Shown in pieces: positions 1 to 11,281 of a stretch of DNA of 64,000 bases. The first letter of the stretch is position 1. Each line of letters begins with the position of its first letter. The stretch comes from Cotesia glomerata (taxonomy: Eukaryota > Arthropoda > Insecta > Hymenoptera > Braconidae), in assembly GCF_020080835.1 (NCBI RefSeq), contig NC_058163.1, forward strand, positions 18,069,904-18,133,903, in the 5' to 3' direction. Made by a program: the position numbers and the translations under genes. The notes under the pieces were generated by a model. It saw only the letters and a program-made list of their open reading frames with translations. It had not been told where the DNA came from and made no database searches.

Positions 1-550
1 CTGCCAAAGAGACGGTTGTTGTAAGGAAATTTTTAGTAAATTTTATTGAAATTTAATAGACATGTCTTAAATTTCATGTTTCAAAAAGTTCTAATTTATA
101 AACAACAACATTTTTTCTATTCTACTCATCTCTCTGACACAGCCTGCATATGAAATTTATGCATATGAAACTATTGTTTGGAAATAAGAATTGTTCGTTG
201 TTAACGCCCCCACAATTCCTATTAAGGTTGGAATTTAATTAATAAAATCCATTCCTAACTGAACTTGACACGAAGATTTCTACCAAATTTGAAGTCTGTA
301 AGAACTATAGTTAGGAAATTTGAAATTTTAATTGTTAATATCTACCCCTGCAATCCTTATTTAGGTCGGGTTGTCGTAAAATCCTCATTTAGATTACTTC
401 TACATCACACAAAGAAGACTCCGACCGAATTTTGGAGTCTGTAGGAGCTATAGCTCAGAAATTTACAATTTTCATCGTTAACATGCGCACCGACCCCCGC
501 TATCTATATTGGGAGTAGATTGTCATAAAATCCGCTCTTAGATCATTTCT
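1..550 (-). repeat. Subterminal ~140-bp tandem repeat block, inverted copy
   Basis: This block is the reverse complement of 3854-4395. It consists of degenerate units of about 140 bp, each with an element like 'AAATTTGGTAGAAATCTTC' followed by a G-rich stretch ('TGCGGGGG' type). The same units recur at about 10616-11180, downstream of the transposase, so I read them as subterminal repeats of one DNA-transposon family. The block is cut by the window start. No coding capacity is seen. Confidence 0.75.
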
Positions 551-1384
551 TCATCATTTTCGCTCTATAAAAAACAAATAGAAAAATTTTAAGAATTTAA
601 TTCATTCATAATATTATACAGCATTAGATTTTGATTTTAATGTAATCAAGTTTAGTTAACCAAAATGTTCTTACCGAATTGTTATGTTGGTTAGTCTCAA
701 TTGGATTCTGTTGTATTGTTTGATCATCATTACATAAATCTATTGAAAGTTCCTATAGTTTGAATTATGGAAAATTAAATACATAACAAAAATTATGAAT
801 TTATACTTGATTAGAAAGCTTTAAATTAACTAGGATTAATTAATAAAAATATTATTAACAGCTTAAGTTTCTGTCTCAATTATTTTTTCCATAAAATCCA
901 CTAGTTAACAATTTTACTAATTTTTATTGAAACTTTGTCATATTCTTACCGAATTGATGATTTGGTTAACTTGCAAAGACTCTTGTCGTAATAAGGGATT
1001 ATTTGAACTATTTAATGAAGATTCCTGTAATAACAAATATTAATTAAAAAATTGGAACTCATGTATTGCAAAAAAGTTACAATTTTATTTTTATTCAGTC
1101 AATTTTCGTCTTATAAATTAAGAAATAATGCAATTATCTAACTAAATCAACGTATGTCGCAGTGATGTACATATACATATAAAATAATTACAATTAAATC
1201 GTTCAGTTGACTTAATAATAATAGAAAAGATGATTTACAAAGTTACGATAATAAAATAATTTATAGTTACCAGCAATTGTTTCTGTTTATCACTCCTTTT
1301 TTTCATGTCATACTTCGTCGATAAGGGTATTGATGCGCCGGAATCTTTTTCCAGATATAATTTATATTTATTTGGTCTATTCAT
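551..1384 (-). pseudogene. Transposase exons 1-3 of an internally deleted transposon copy
   Basis: Read on the minus strand, this matches the 5' half of the transposase gene at 6751-7580. Exon 1 is 1384-1271, exon 2 is 1024-950, exon 3 is 752-675, and the first ~15 nt of exon 4 end near 551. The coding body is missing: after 'AGCGAAAAT' the sequence jumps into the ~140-bp subterminal repeats, giving a short reading frame that ends at TAA. The copy is therefore an internal-deletion derivative. Splice sites (gtaag/ag) are preserved. It can make no transposase but may be mobilised in trans (inference). Confidence 0.7.
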
Positions 1385-1838
1385 TTTATTGCTTCAAATT
1401 TTTAATAAATCATTTATTATTAAATATTTGAATAAAACGAATTTTCATTTATGGACGAGCTTATATTTGAATTGTCAATAAAGATCTCAGATGTACATAT
1501 ACCAATCTATCATATTTGTATATACATATATACTCTACATGTGCATATAGTTACTGCTCCTGCATACTATAATGATAAAAAATGTTAGCCAATCACATTA
1601 CTACTATAGAAAGAAAGAGTCGCAAACTTGTTATAAGGATTTATAAGATTGGTGGAATGTTTCATTAGAAGAGCCTAAAATCATATATTTATAAATCAGC
1701 CTTAAGGTTTACACTACAACGGTTGGCTTTTCTGAGAAAAACATTTTCACATGACTATATCACGAATGTCTTTAAAATTTTAGACACTTCATCTCCATTA
1801 TTAAAGTAAAATATTAAAGTGAATCTTGAGATATAAAA

Positions 1839-3420
1839 ATGAGTAAAGTTACTCACGCGTACGTTTGTTATCTCGATGATAATGAGAAATTAATAGTCAA
1901 AGTATCAGATATTAAAGCCTTCAAACCTGAAATGTTGAGGACTTCGACAATACTAAAAATACCAGGTTTTATGGTATGACAAAGCTACGAAAAAATCAAA
2001 TTACTATAGTGCCAGTATTATACTACTTGGAAGTAAGTACATCAATTAAATATTTCAGTTGTGAATAAATACAATTATATATTTAATATATGACTAATGT
2101 ACAGAATGCATAATTGTATTATTTTAGAAATAGCAATAGTATTATCAGGCTTAACCTCTAAAGTGATAAATAGTTAATAATTTGTAATAATTATAATAAT
2201 AAATAAATTAATCAACACGTATTTTCAGGTAGTAAAAATCTTGAAGAAAAATTAAACAAGCAGAAGATGATGACAATTCGACAAAACTCCGCCAGACGCG
2301 TATCTCATCCAGTGAGAGTGATAGGTCATCAGATGATGAAAAACCGTTAAAAGTAAGACGATTATACTAAAAACTATATTCATTATTTATTGTAACTAAA
2401 TTTATTTATTTTACAGAAAAGAAAGAAAGATGACTCTCTGAAAAGTAACAAGTCAACTCTGAAATTATCTAAAGTTGATACTAGCACTCCAAACATTTCA
2501 TTAGAGTTTTCTAGTAAAAAAACTGTAGTCGATGAGATCTATGAACAAATTTATGAACTCAAAAACCGAGTTGTATCATTAGAGAATGAAAATACAATTA
2601 TTTTGTCAGATGTAAGCATTTTAAAGGAAGAGTTAAATAAGGTTAAGCAAGATTCTATCAAAAACAATCATCGAAACGGTAAAAATAAAATAGTTTAAAA
2701 TAAAATAATTTAAAATCATTAATTTAAATTAAAAATAACTATTTCATTCAACTATTCAGATGGATACTCCAGAAAACAGTCAGTTCTAGGTAACAATGAA
2801 AAAATCGAAAATGATTTAATGGTGCTACCTGAAGATCCTCGTTACAATAAAACCCTGGGACTCTATGAAACGAGCACACCTGATTTGACTGAATATAATA
2901 CACCAGGTATGTTTTACAAGGGTAATAAAATAATATCGAACGTTCAGTAATTTAAAATAATCATTCTAATGATAAGTTATACTTTAGCGAATATCATATA
3001 CAACTAAAAGTAAAAAATATTTATTGCCGGTTGTTCATAATGTAGAGATTGAATCCTCTCCGAAAATTACTGTTGATGGAAGTTCATCTTTAAATAATAA
3101 CAAGTCACTGCTGCAGCCTTCGTACAATCGTTACCAAAAAGTAATGATTGATGACCCGATATCTGGAGGAAAAGTATGTGATTTTCGGTTTTCGTTTTAA
3201 AAATTCATGTTTACTTCAAAGTCCAATTATTGATATTGTTATTACAGGTTGAAAAGATCTATTTAGATAAAGATATTTTTATTAGTTCTGAGAATTGGGA
3301 TTCAATACAGAATCAAAAAGATGATTCTAAATTTGTTAAAAATCTCCCTATCAAAAAAATCCATATGGGAATCCAGCCTAGATTCCCACATGGATTCCCA
3401 CATGGCGTTTTCGGATGAAT
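1839..3420 (+). pseudogene. BEN-like transposon gene, frameshifted copy 1
   Basis: This is the plus-strand duplicate of the minus-strand gene at 4698-6295, with the same six exon positions and the same start (ATG at 1839). Compared with copy 2 it has lost one A in exon 1 (near 1930) and several A residues in the A-runs of exon 2 (near 2230-2255), so the reading frame is broken. Exon 6 enters the 24-bp minisatellite block at 3349. The flanking 5' region is also duplicated, so it faces the truncated transposase copy at 551-1384 head to head. Identity with copy 2 looks very high, which suggests recent duplication. Confidence 0.7.
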
Positions 3421-3630
3421 TCCCATATAGGAATCCATATGGTTTCCTACATGGGAATCCATATGGTTTTCTACATGGGAATCGATATGGTTTCCTACAT
3501 GGGAATCCATATAGTTTTCTACATGGGAATCGATATGGTTTCCTGCATGGGAACATCATATGGATTTCTATATGGGAATCCATTTAAAAACGCCATGTAG
3601 GAATCCATGTGGGAATCTAGGCTTCCATAA
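3349..3630. repeat. 24-bp minisatellite with inverted ends
   Basis: About six tandem units of 24 bp (type 'GGAATCCATATGGTTTCCTACATG') lie at 3431-3570. They are flanked by ~70-bp inverted arms that both carry 'AGCCTAGATTCCCACATGG' and a 'GGCGTTTT' motif. The outer edge reads CCCTATCAAAAAAATCC, and the same edge recurs at 4785 and 10620. The block interrupts the last exon of the BEN-like gene. It may be a small foldback element or transposon subterminal repeats. Confidence 0.65.
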
Positions 3631-3631
3631 T

Positions 3632-3853
3632 TCAAACTATAGGAACTTTCAATAGATTTATGTAATGATGATCAAACAATACAACAGAATCCAATTGAGA
3701 CTAACCAACATAACAATTCGGTAAGAACTTTTTTGGTTAACTAAACTTGATTACATTAAAATTAAAATCTAATGCTGTATAATATTATGAATGAATTAAA
3801 TTCTTAAAATTTTTCTATTTGTTTTTTATAGAGCGAAAATGATGAAGAAATGA
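3632..3853 (+). pseudogene. Transposase exon 3 fragment, third copy
   Basis: This matches 7367-7580 directly and 551-770 inverted. Exon 3 occupies 3643-3720 with its acceptor 'ctatag' and donor 'gtaag', followed by the exon 4 start near 3832. It then passes into the subterminal repeats through the same internal deletion as the copy at 551. The left breakpoint (3632) falls inside an intron, so this is a rearranged fragment rather than an intact insertion. Confidence 0.65.
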
Positions 3854-4395
3854 TCTAAGAGCGGATTTTATGACAATCTACTCCCAATATAGATAGCGGG
3901 GGTCGGTGCGCATGTTAACGATGAAAATTGTAAATTTCTGAGCTATAGCTCCTACAGACTCCAAAATTCGGTCGGAGTCTTCTTTGTGTGATGTAGAAGT
4001 AATCTAAATGAGGATTTTACGACAACCCGACCTAAATAAGGATTGCAGGGGTAGATATTAACAATTAAAATTTCAAATTTCCTAACTATAGTTCTTACAG
4101 ACTTCAAATTTGGTAGAAATCTTCGTGTCAAGTTCAGTTAGGAATGGATTTTATTAATTAAATTCCAACCTTAATAGGAATTGTGGGGGCGTTAACAACG
4201 AACAATTCTTATTTCCAAACAATAGTTTCATATGCATAAATTTCATATGCAGGCTGTGTCAGAGAGATGAGTAGAATAGAAAAAATGTTGTTGTTTATAA
4301 ATTAGAACTTTTTGAAACATGAAATTTAAGACATGTCTATTAAATTTCAATAAAATTTACTAAAAATTTCCTTACAACAACCGTCTCTTTGGCAG
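3854..4395 (+). repeat. Subterminal ~140-bp tandem repeat block
   Basis: Degenerate units at about 3860-4250, the inverted partner of 1-550. Each unit has a segment like 'CTATAGTTCTTACAGACTTC', a GGTAGAAATCTTC-type segment and a G-rich run. The block is homologous to the repeats at 10616-11180 that follow the complete transposase. Confidence 0.7.
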
Positions 4396-4672
4396 CGGGG
4401 AAAATGTCATTGTAAGGTTTCCAAAACTTAACATTATATGTAGTTATTCAGTCAACGGACTAAGAATTTAACATACATGTTATTTTTGCTGATCACTAGG
4501 GCCAGGAACTGCTGCGAAAGTCCTGGCCCTACTGATCATATAACCGATAAATTGTTCTTATTGCGGGATCGCGGAAATGTAACAGATTAAAATGAATAAA
4601 TTTTCTAAACACTTGATATGTGAAAAATAAATTTGTCTACTTATTTAAATAGAATTCGTAAAAAACATATTA
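4396..4672. repeat. Right-end block of the transposon family, copy 1
   Basis: This aligns directly with 11298-11545. Both begin just after 'CGTCTCTTTGGCAGCGG' and continue through 'TCAACGGACTAAGAATTT' to 'GTAAAAAAC'. Homology stops near 4672, so this probably includes the right terminal region of the family. No CACTA-type end could be recognised. The block differs from the other copy by a 37-bp insertion. Confidence 0.6.
4496..4532. mobile_element. 37-bp palindromic insertion with TGATCA duplication
   Basis: A hairpin with arms AGGGCCAGGA / TCCTGGCCCT around a 13-nt loop lies between two copies of TGATCA (4490-4495 and 4533-4538). The homologous block at 11298-11545 has a single TGATCA and no insertion, so this is an empty-site/filled-site pair. 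It is very small for a MITE. Confidence 0.6.
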
Positions 4673-4684
4673 AATTTGTTTTCT

Positions 4685-4786
4685 TCCATATGGATTCCTA
4701 TATGGGAATCCATCCGAAAACGCCATGTGGGAATCCATGTGGGAATCTAGGCTGGATTCCCATATGGATTTTTTTGATAGGGAGAT
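4685..4786. repeat. Minisatellite-type block at left end of complete copy
   Basis: This is the reverse complement of one inverted arm of 3349-3630, containing GGAATCCAT-type motifs and the outer edge GGATTTTTTTGATAGGG. It truncates the last exon of the BEN-like gene in the same place as in the other copy, so the insertion or fusion predates the duplication. Confidence 0.6.
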
Positions 4787-6295
4787 TTTTAACAAATTTA
4801 GAATCATCTTTTTGATTCTGTATTGAATCCCAATTCTCAGAACTAATAAAAATATCTTTATCTAAATAGATCTTTTCAACCTGTAATAACAATATCAATA
4901 ATTGGACTTTGAAGTAAACATGAATTTTTAAAACGAAAACCGAAAATCACATACTTTTCCTCCAGATATCGGGTCATCAATCATTACTTTTTGGTAACGA
5001 TTGTACGAAGGCTGCAGCAGTGACTTGTTATTATTTAAAGATGAACTTCCATCAACAGTAATTTTCGGAGAGGATTCAATCTCTACATTATGAACAACCG
5101 GCAATAAATATTTTTTACTTTTAGTTGTATATGATATTCGCTAAAGTATAACTTATCATTAGAATGATTATTTTAAATTACTGAACGTTCGATATTATTT
5201 TATTACCCTTGTAAAACATACCTGGTGTATTATATTCAGTCAAATCAGGTGTGCTCGTTTCATAGAGTCCCAGGGTTTTATTGTAACGAGGATCTTCAGG
5301 TAGCACCATTAAATCATTTTCGATTTTTTCATTGTTACCTAGAACTGACTGTTTTCTGGAGTATCCATCTGAATAGTTGAATGAAATAGTTATTTTTAAT
5401 TTAAATTAATGATTTTAAATTATTTTATTTTAAACTATTTTATTTTTACCGTTTCGATGATTGTTTTTGATAGAATCTTGCTTAACCTTATTTAACTCTT
5501 CCTTTAAAATGCTTACATCTGACAAAATAATTGTATTTTCATTCTCTAATGATACAACTCGGTTTTTGAGTTCATAAATTTGTTCATAGATCTCATCGAC
5601 TACAGTTTTTTTACTAGAAAACTCTAATGAAATGTTTGGAGTGCTAGTATCAACTTTAGATAATTTCAGAGTTGACTTGTTACTTTTCAGAGAGTCATCT
5701 TTCTTTCTTTTCTGTAAAATAAATAAATTTAGTTACAATAAATAATGAATATAGTTTTTAGTATAATCGTCTTACTTTTAACGGTTTTTCATCATCTGAT
5801 GACCTATCACTCTCACTGGATGAGATACGCGTCTGGCGGAGTTTTGTCGAATTGTCATCATCTTCTGCTTGTTTAATTTTTTCTTCAAGATTTTTTTTAC
5901 TACCTGAAAATACGTGTTGATTAATTTATTTATTATTATAATTATTACAAATTATTAACTATTTATCACTTTAGAGGTTAAGCCTGATAATACTATTGCT
6001 ATTTCTAAAATAATACAATTATGCATTCTGTACATTAGTCATATATTAAATATATAATTGTATTTATTCACAACTGAAATATTTAATTGATGTACTTACT
6101 TCCAAGTAGTATAATACTGGCACTATAGTAATTTGATTTTTTCGTAGCTTTGTCATACCATAAAACCTGGTATTTTTTAGTATTGTCGAAGTCCTCAACA
6201 TTTTCAGGTTTGAAGGCTTTAATATCTGATACTTTGACTATTAATTTCTCATTATCATCGAGATAACAAACGTACGCGTGAGTAACTTTACTCAT
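4698..6295 (-). CDS. BEN-like protein encoded by a DNA transposon (copy 2, open)
   Basis: The model has six exons on minus: 6295-6100, 5903-5776, 5711-5450, 5368-5222, 5082-4955 and 4880-4698. All have GT-AG junctions and matched phases, giving about 347 aa. The N-terminus (MSKVTHAYVCYLDD..., then YQVLWYDKA) resembles the short N-terminal module of insect BEN-domain proteins. The middle is Ser/Lys-rich with a possible coiled coil (about residues 140-195). The end (KIYLDKDIFISSENW...DDSKFVKNL) looks like the first helices of a BEN DNA-binding domain and is cut short by the minisatellite block. Its ATG lies 455 bp from the transposase ATG on the opposite strand, so they may share a promoter. 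A role in binding transposon DNA or chromatin is inference; the family call is moderate. Confidence 0.6.
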
Positions 6296-6750
6296 TTTTA
6301 TATCTCAAGATTCACTTTAATATTTTACTTTAATAATGGAGATGAAGTGTCTAAAATTTTAAAGACATTCGTGATATAGTCATGTGAAAATGTTTTTCTC
6401 AGAAAAGCCAACCGTTGTAGTGTAAACCTTAAGGCTGATTTATAAATATATGATTTTAGGCTCTTCTAATGAAACATTCCACCAATCTTATAAATCCTTA
6501 TAACAAGTTTGCGACTCTTTCTTTCTATAGTAGTAATGTGATTGGCTAACATTTTTTATCATTATAGTATACGGGAGCAGTAACTATATGCACATGTAGA
6601 GTATATATGTATATACAAATATGATAGTTGGTATATGTACATCTGAGATCTTTATTGACAATTCAAATATAAGCTCGTCCATAAATGAAAATTCGTTTTT
6701 ATTCAAATATTTAATAATAAATGATTTATTAAAAAATTTGAAGCAATAAA
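6296..6750. promoter_or_regulatory. Shared region between divergent transposon genes
   Basis: 455 bp separate the BEN-like start codon (minus) from the transposase start codon (plus). The region is AT-rich with TATA-like tracts near 6598-6615, and no ORF crosses it. It is mirrored almost exactly at 1385-1838. A bidirectional promoter is inferred from position only. Confidence 0.4.
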
Positions 6751-9700
6751 ATGAATAGACCAAATAAATATAAATTATATCTGGAAAAAGATTCCGGCGC
6801 ATCAATACCCTTATCGACGAAGTATGACATGAAAAAAAGGAGTGATAAACAGAAACAATTGCTGGTAACTATAAATTATTTTATTATCGTAACTTTGTAA
6901 ATCATCTTTTCTATTATTATTAAGTCAACTGAACGATTTAATTGTAATTATTTTATATGTATATGTACATCACTGCGACATACGTTGATTTAGTTAGATA
7001 ATTGCATTATTTCTTAATTTATAAGACGAAAATTGACTGAATAAAAATAAAATTGTAACTTTTTTGCAATACATGAGTTCCAATTTTTTAATTAATATTT
7101 GTTATTACAGGAATCTTCATTAAATAGTTCAAATAATCCCTTATTACGACAAGAGTCTTTGCAAGTTAACCAAATCATCAATTCGGTAAGAATATGACAA
7201 AGTTTCAATAAAAATTAGTAAAATTGTTAACTAGTGGATTTTATGGAAAAAATAATTGAGACAGAAACTTAAGCTGTTAATAATATTTTTATTAATTAAT
7301 CCTAGTTAATTTAAAGCTTTCTAATCAAGTATAAATTCATAATTTTTGTTATGTATTTAATTTTCCATAATTCAAACTATAGGAACTTTCAATAGATTCA
7401 TGTAATGATGATCAAACAATACAACAGAATCCAATTGAGACTAACCAACATAACAATTCGGTAAGAACATTTTGGTTAACTAAACTTGATTACATTAAAA
7501 TCAAAATCTAATGCTGTATAATATTATGAATGAATTAAATTCTTAAAATTTTTCTATTTGTTTTTTATAGAGCGAAAATGGCGGCGAAGCAGAATGTGAG
7601 GAAAACAATTTACCACATCAACAATTATTTAAAAATACACATAATGATAATTTTGATGATACTATGTTCACAGAATTGCAAAAGGCTATGGACTCGGAGA
7701 CTTTTTCTACTATAATTAAAGAACGTGTGAATGTTTCTATAGGAGATATATATGTTATGTTATTAAAATATGCATTGATAAATTTTTTGTCTCAAGCAGC
7801 CACAGAAAATTTATTTAAAATGATTAATCGTTTATATGATCGACCAGTAATTGCAGAGACTCGATATTTAATTGACAAATTATTTAATCCATCGTCAACG
7901 ATTCAATATCATGCACAATGTTCATCTTGTAAGCAAATTACGAAATTTAAATCTCTGAGTGATAAGATAATTTGTAAATCTTGTACCATGGAGATAAACA
8001 TGAAAGATAGAGATTTTTTTATTACATTAAATATTGCTCATGAAATAGCTAGCTGTTTAGAAAAATATGGAGTTCATTATAAGTATGTTGTTAATGAAAG
8101 AAAGCATACCAAGCATATTTATAGTGACATATATGATGGGTCGGAGTATAGAAAATTTTTGGGTATGTTACCAGCGACGCATCGTCATTCATATGCCACT
8201 CTGACTTTTAACGCTGATGGTGCACCAGTTTTCAAGAGCTCCAACACAAGCATCTGGCCCATACAGATAATGATAAACGAGTTACCAATCCATGTAAGAA
8301 CACATCATCCCTTACTTGGGGCATTATGGTTTGGTAAAAGTAAGCCAGATATGAATGTTTTTTTGACTCCGTTTGTGAAAAATATGAATATCTTGTCTAC
8401 TTCTGGAATTATGTGTGATTTTCAAGGAGAAAAAATAAATGTAAAAGTATATGCATTAAATTGCTGTGTTGATTCGCAAGCTCGAGCACCAATGCAAGGT
8501 ATTAATCAGTTTAATGGGTACTATGGATGCAATTGGTGTCTTCATCCAGGAGAATGGGTTAAGCGTAATAATAATGCAAGAGGAAGCGTTAAATATCCTA
8601 ATATTTCTGCTTATGTTCCGGAGCTTCGAAATAAAGAAGATACTGTTTTTGTGATGGACAGCCTTAATTGTGAAGCAGCAGCTGATGATGAATCTGATAA
8701 TGAATCTGATATTGAATTGGAACCTGACCGGTATGGCATAAAATCAAGGACACCTTTATGTGATTTAGAATTATTTAATATAATTAATGGATTTGTACCT
8801 GACTATCTTCATTGTTGCTTACTAGGAATCGGTAAACAATTTCTAAATTACTGGCGCAATACCACTGATAGATTGTTTTCATTAACGGCAAATGATGAAC
8901 GAATTATTAATGCGCACATGAAATATATTAGAGTTCCTCATCAGGTTAGTCGTTTAGTGCGTACATTGGAAGATCAATCTCACTGGAAAGCTCGCGAGTA
9001 TGAAAATTGGATCCTGTATTATAGTTTACCCTTGTTGAGTTTGACAAGCTTACCTGACACCTATGTATCTCATTGGGCTTTATTTGTGGAAGCACTACAT
9101 CTTTTGCTTCAGTCAAATATGACGTTAGATGACATCCGGATAGCTAACAATTTACTGCACCAATTCGTTCACGAGACAGAGAAGCTTTACACCAAAAATG
9201 CGATGACATTTAACGTTCATCAATGAACACACTTAGCTAAAAGTGTTAAAGAATGGGGACCATTATGGGCACACTCTTCATTTGGTTTTGAATCAGGAAA
9301 TTTTTATTTATTGAAAATGATTAAAGCCGCAAAAGGGGTTAATCAACAAGTATGTCGAAATTTATTTATGTCTAAAGCTGTCGAATTAATATTGTCAGAA
9401 AAAGGAGACATACTATCACCTCAAGTTTATAAATTCTGTCTAAATTTAGAATCTAAAACTGTACAAATGACTCTTGCAGTAACTAGTAAAAGTCGTTATT
9501 TTAGTGAAACTAGTAGTGCAAAATTGCTTAATATTGCTTTGAAATTAGGATTGGAGCCTACTGAAATATCGTTTTTTACAAAAATGATTAAAGATCAATG
9601 TGCCTATTTAACATTTAAAAAAAATAATAAGCGATCTGACAATTCTTTCGCAGTACTTGAAGATGGCTCGTTTATTCGAATAGAATCATTTATTGTAGAC

Positions 9701-9895
9701 CGAGGAACAAATCGAGAACTAACTCTATGCAAAAGAATAATAGTAAATAGTTTATCGGTATCAAGAGTAGAAGTAATTAAAATTAGGACAAAATGTGATG
9801 TTATTGATACAAAAACTATTAAAAGTATATGTGTTTTTATAAATCTTCCCGAGATACAATATCTTTGTAACCTTCCTAATTTACTATTTTATTAA
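6751..9895 (+). pseudogene. CACTA/EnSpm-like transposase, four exons, one in-frame stop
   Basis: Exons are 6751-6864, 7111-7185, 7383-7460 and 7571-9895, all phase 0 with consensus splice sites. Exon 1 starts MNRPNKYKLYLE and ends at a GTAACT donor. Exon 4 holds the transposase core: a zinc-ribbon-like pair (CSSC...CKSC), the DGAPVFKSS block with the first acidic residue, GALWFGKSKP, CVDSQARAP, GCNWCLHPGE, PDYLHCCLLG and AREYENWILYY. These are typical of arthropod CACTA/EnSpm-type DDE transposases. The full frame is 863 codons, but codon 641 is TGA (9224-9226) in the conserved NVHQ-x-x-H block. The frame stays open on both sides, so a single nonsense change separates a 520-codon ORF from the C-terminal 200 codons. 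No other lesion was seen. It is divergent from the BEN-like gene. Confidence 0.8.
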
Positions 9896-10135
9896 AATTA
9901 TTATTTGTGATAAATGTATAATGCAATACTAATAAATAAATTTCTAAATTATAAAAAATACTTGCACGAAATTTTAATGTAAAAATTAATAATCGTTTAT
10001 GAAAAAATTACTGATAAATTTTTATTAAAAAATTATCTTATCCACATAGATTGGTTATTAGTTTTTTATCATGATACATATATAATTATTAGTTCTAAAA
10101 GAATTTAGCTCAATAGATTCCATGTACCAATACCT
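9896..10135. other. AT-rich 3' region of the transposase gene
   Basis: No ORF or recognisable element was seen. It contains AATAAATA near 9930, a possible polyadenylation signal for the transposase transcript. Confidence 0.4.
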
Positions 10136-10620
10136 TCCCAAACGAACTCATATAGTTTCCTACATGGATTTTTCATATGGGAATCCATGTACCCACAGTT
10201 TCCTACATGGATTACCATACGAATCCATATTTGTTATATGGATTTTTCACGTGGGAATCCATGTACCCACAGGTTCCTATGAGTTCCCATAGGAATCCAT
10301 ATTTCCTATATGGATTTCTCACAATCCATGAACCATCAGGTTCCTTGGTAGATTCCCACAGGAATCCATGCTTCCTATATGGATTTCTCACATGGGAATC
10401 CATATACCCACAGTTTCCTATATGGGTTCTCATAGGAATCCATGCTTCCTATACGAATCTCTCACATGGGAATCCATGTACCCACAGGTTCCTATATGGA
10501 TTCCCATAGGAATCCATATATTCCTATGTAGATTTCTATAGGTTCTTATAGGAATCCATACTTTCCTATGTGGATTCCCATGGATTCCTACATAAATCCA
10601 CATGGATTTTTTTGATAGGG
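10136..10620. repeat. Degenerate minisatellite after the transposase
   Basis: Repeated GGAATCCAT and TTCCTATATGGATT motifs on both strands, in irregular higher-order units of roughly 70 bp (for example around 'CATGTACCCACAGGTTCCTA'). It ends with GGATTTTTTTGATAGGG at about 10604-10620, the same edge as the blocks at 3349 and 4786. The ORFs across it are repeat artefacts. Confidence 0.7.
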
Positions 10621-11180
10621 TATAGCTTCTAAAAGCTATAAATTTGATAGGAATCTTTTATATGTCATGTAGAAATCATCTCAAAACGGATTTTAGTAAA
10701 TTCTACTTCTGACAGGGATTCCGGGGGTGGGTGTAAGAATTTCAAATTTCCATTTCCAAACTGTAACTTCTACAAACTCGAAATTCGGTAGGAATCTTTT
10801 ATTTGTCATGAGGAGATCATCTCAAAGCAGATTCCAAAGAATTCTACTTCCGATAGGGATTGCGGGGGTGGGTGTTAAAATCTAAAACTTGAATTTCCAA
10901 ACTGTAACTTCTGCAGACTCTAAATTTGGTAGGAATCTTTTTGTACGATGTCAAATTCAGCTGAGAATGGATTTTCTCGAATTCTAAATATAAAAGGGAT
11001 TGCGGGGGCATTAACAATGAAAATCTCTCATTTCCAATCAATAGTTTCTATGGACTCGAAGTTTTGTTGGAATCTTTTATTTATAATGTAGAAATCATCT
11101 CGAATAGGATTTTACAAAATTCCTCCCCTACATAGGCGTGCGGGAGTGACAATTGTCAAAAAATTCATATTCTTCGAATA
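10621..11180. repeat. ~140-bp subterminal tandem repeats, four units
   Basis: Four degenerate units can be counted from the anchor 'GGTAGGAATCTTTTA', at about 10648, 10788, 10930 and 11068. Each is followed by AGAAATCATCTC, a CTACTTC(T/C)GA segment and a GCGGGGGTGGGTG-type run. They are homologous to the blocks at 1-550 and 3854-4395. Confidence 0.7.
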
Positions 11181-11281
11181 CAGTTCCTACAGATATAAAA
11201 TTTGATAGAATTTTAAGAGAAACAGGCAATTACCGGGATGGCCTCCAAGTTCAACGGATTAAATATTTTGCTTTCTTAATA

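Noticed and set aside
3302..3600. Overlapping ORFs rich in Gly-Asn-Pro-Tyr or Cys-Arg-Lys-Pro repeats.
   Set aside because: They arise from the 24-bp minisatellite, whose unit length is a multiple of three; the same explains 10177-10509.
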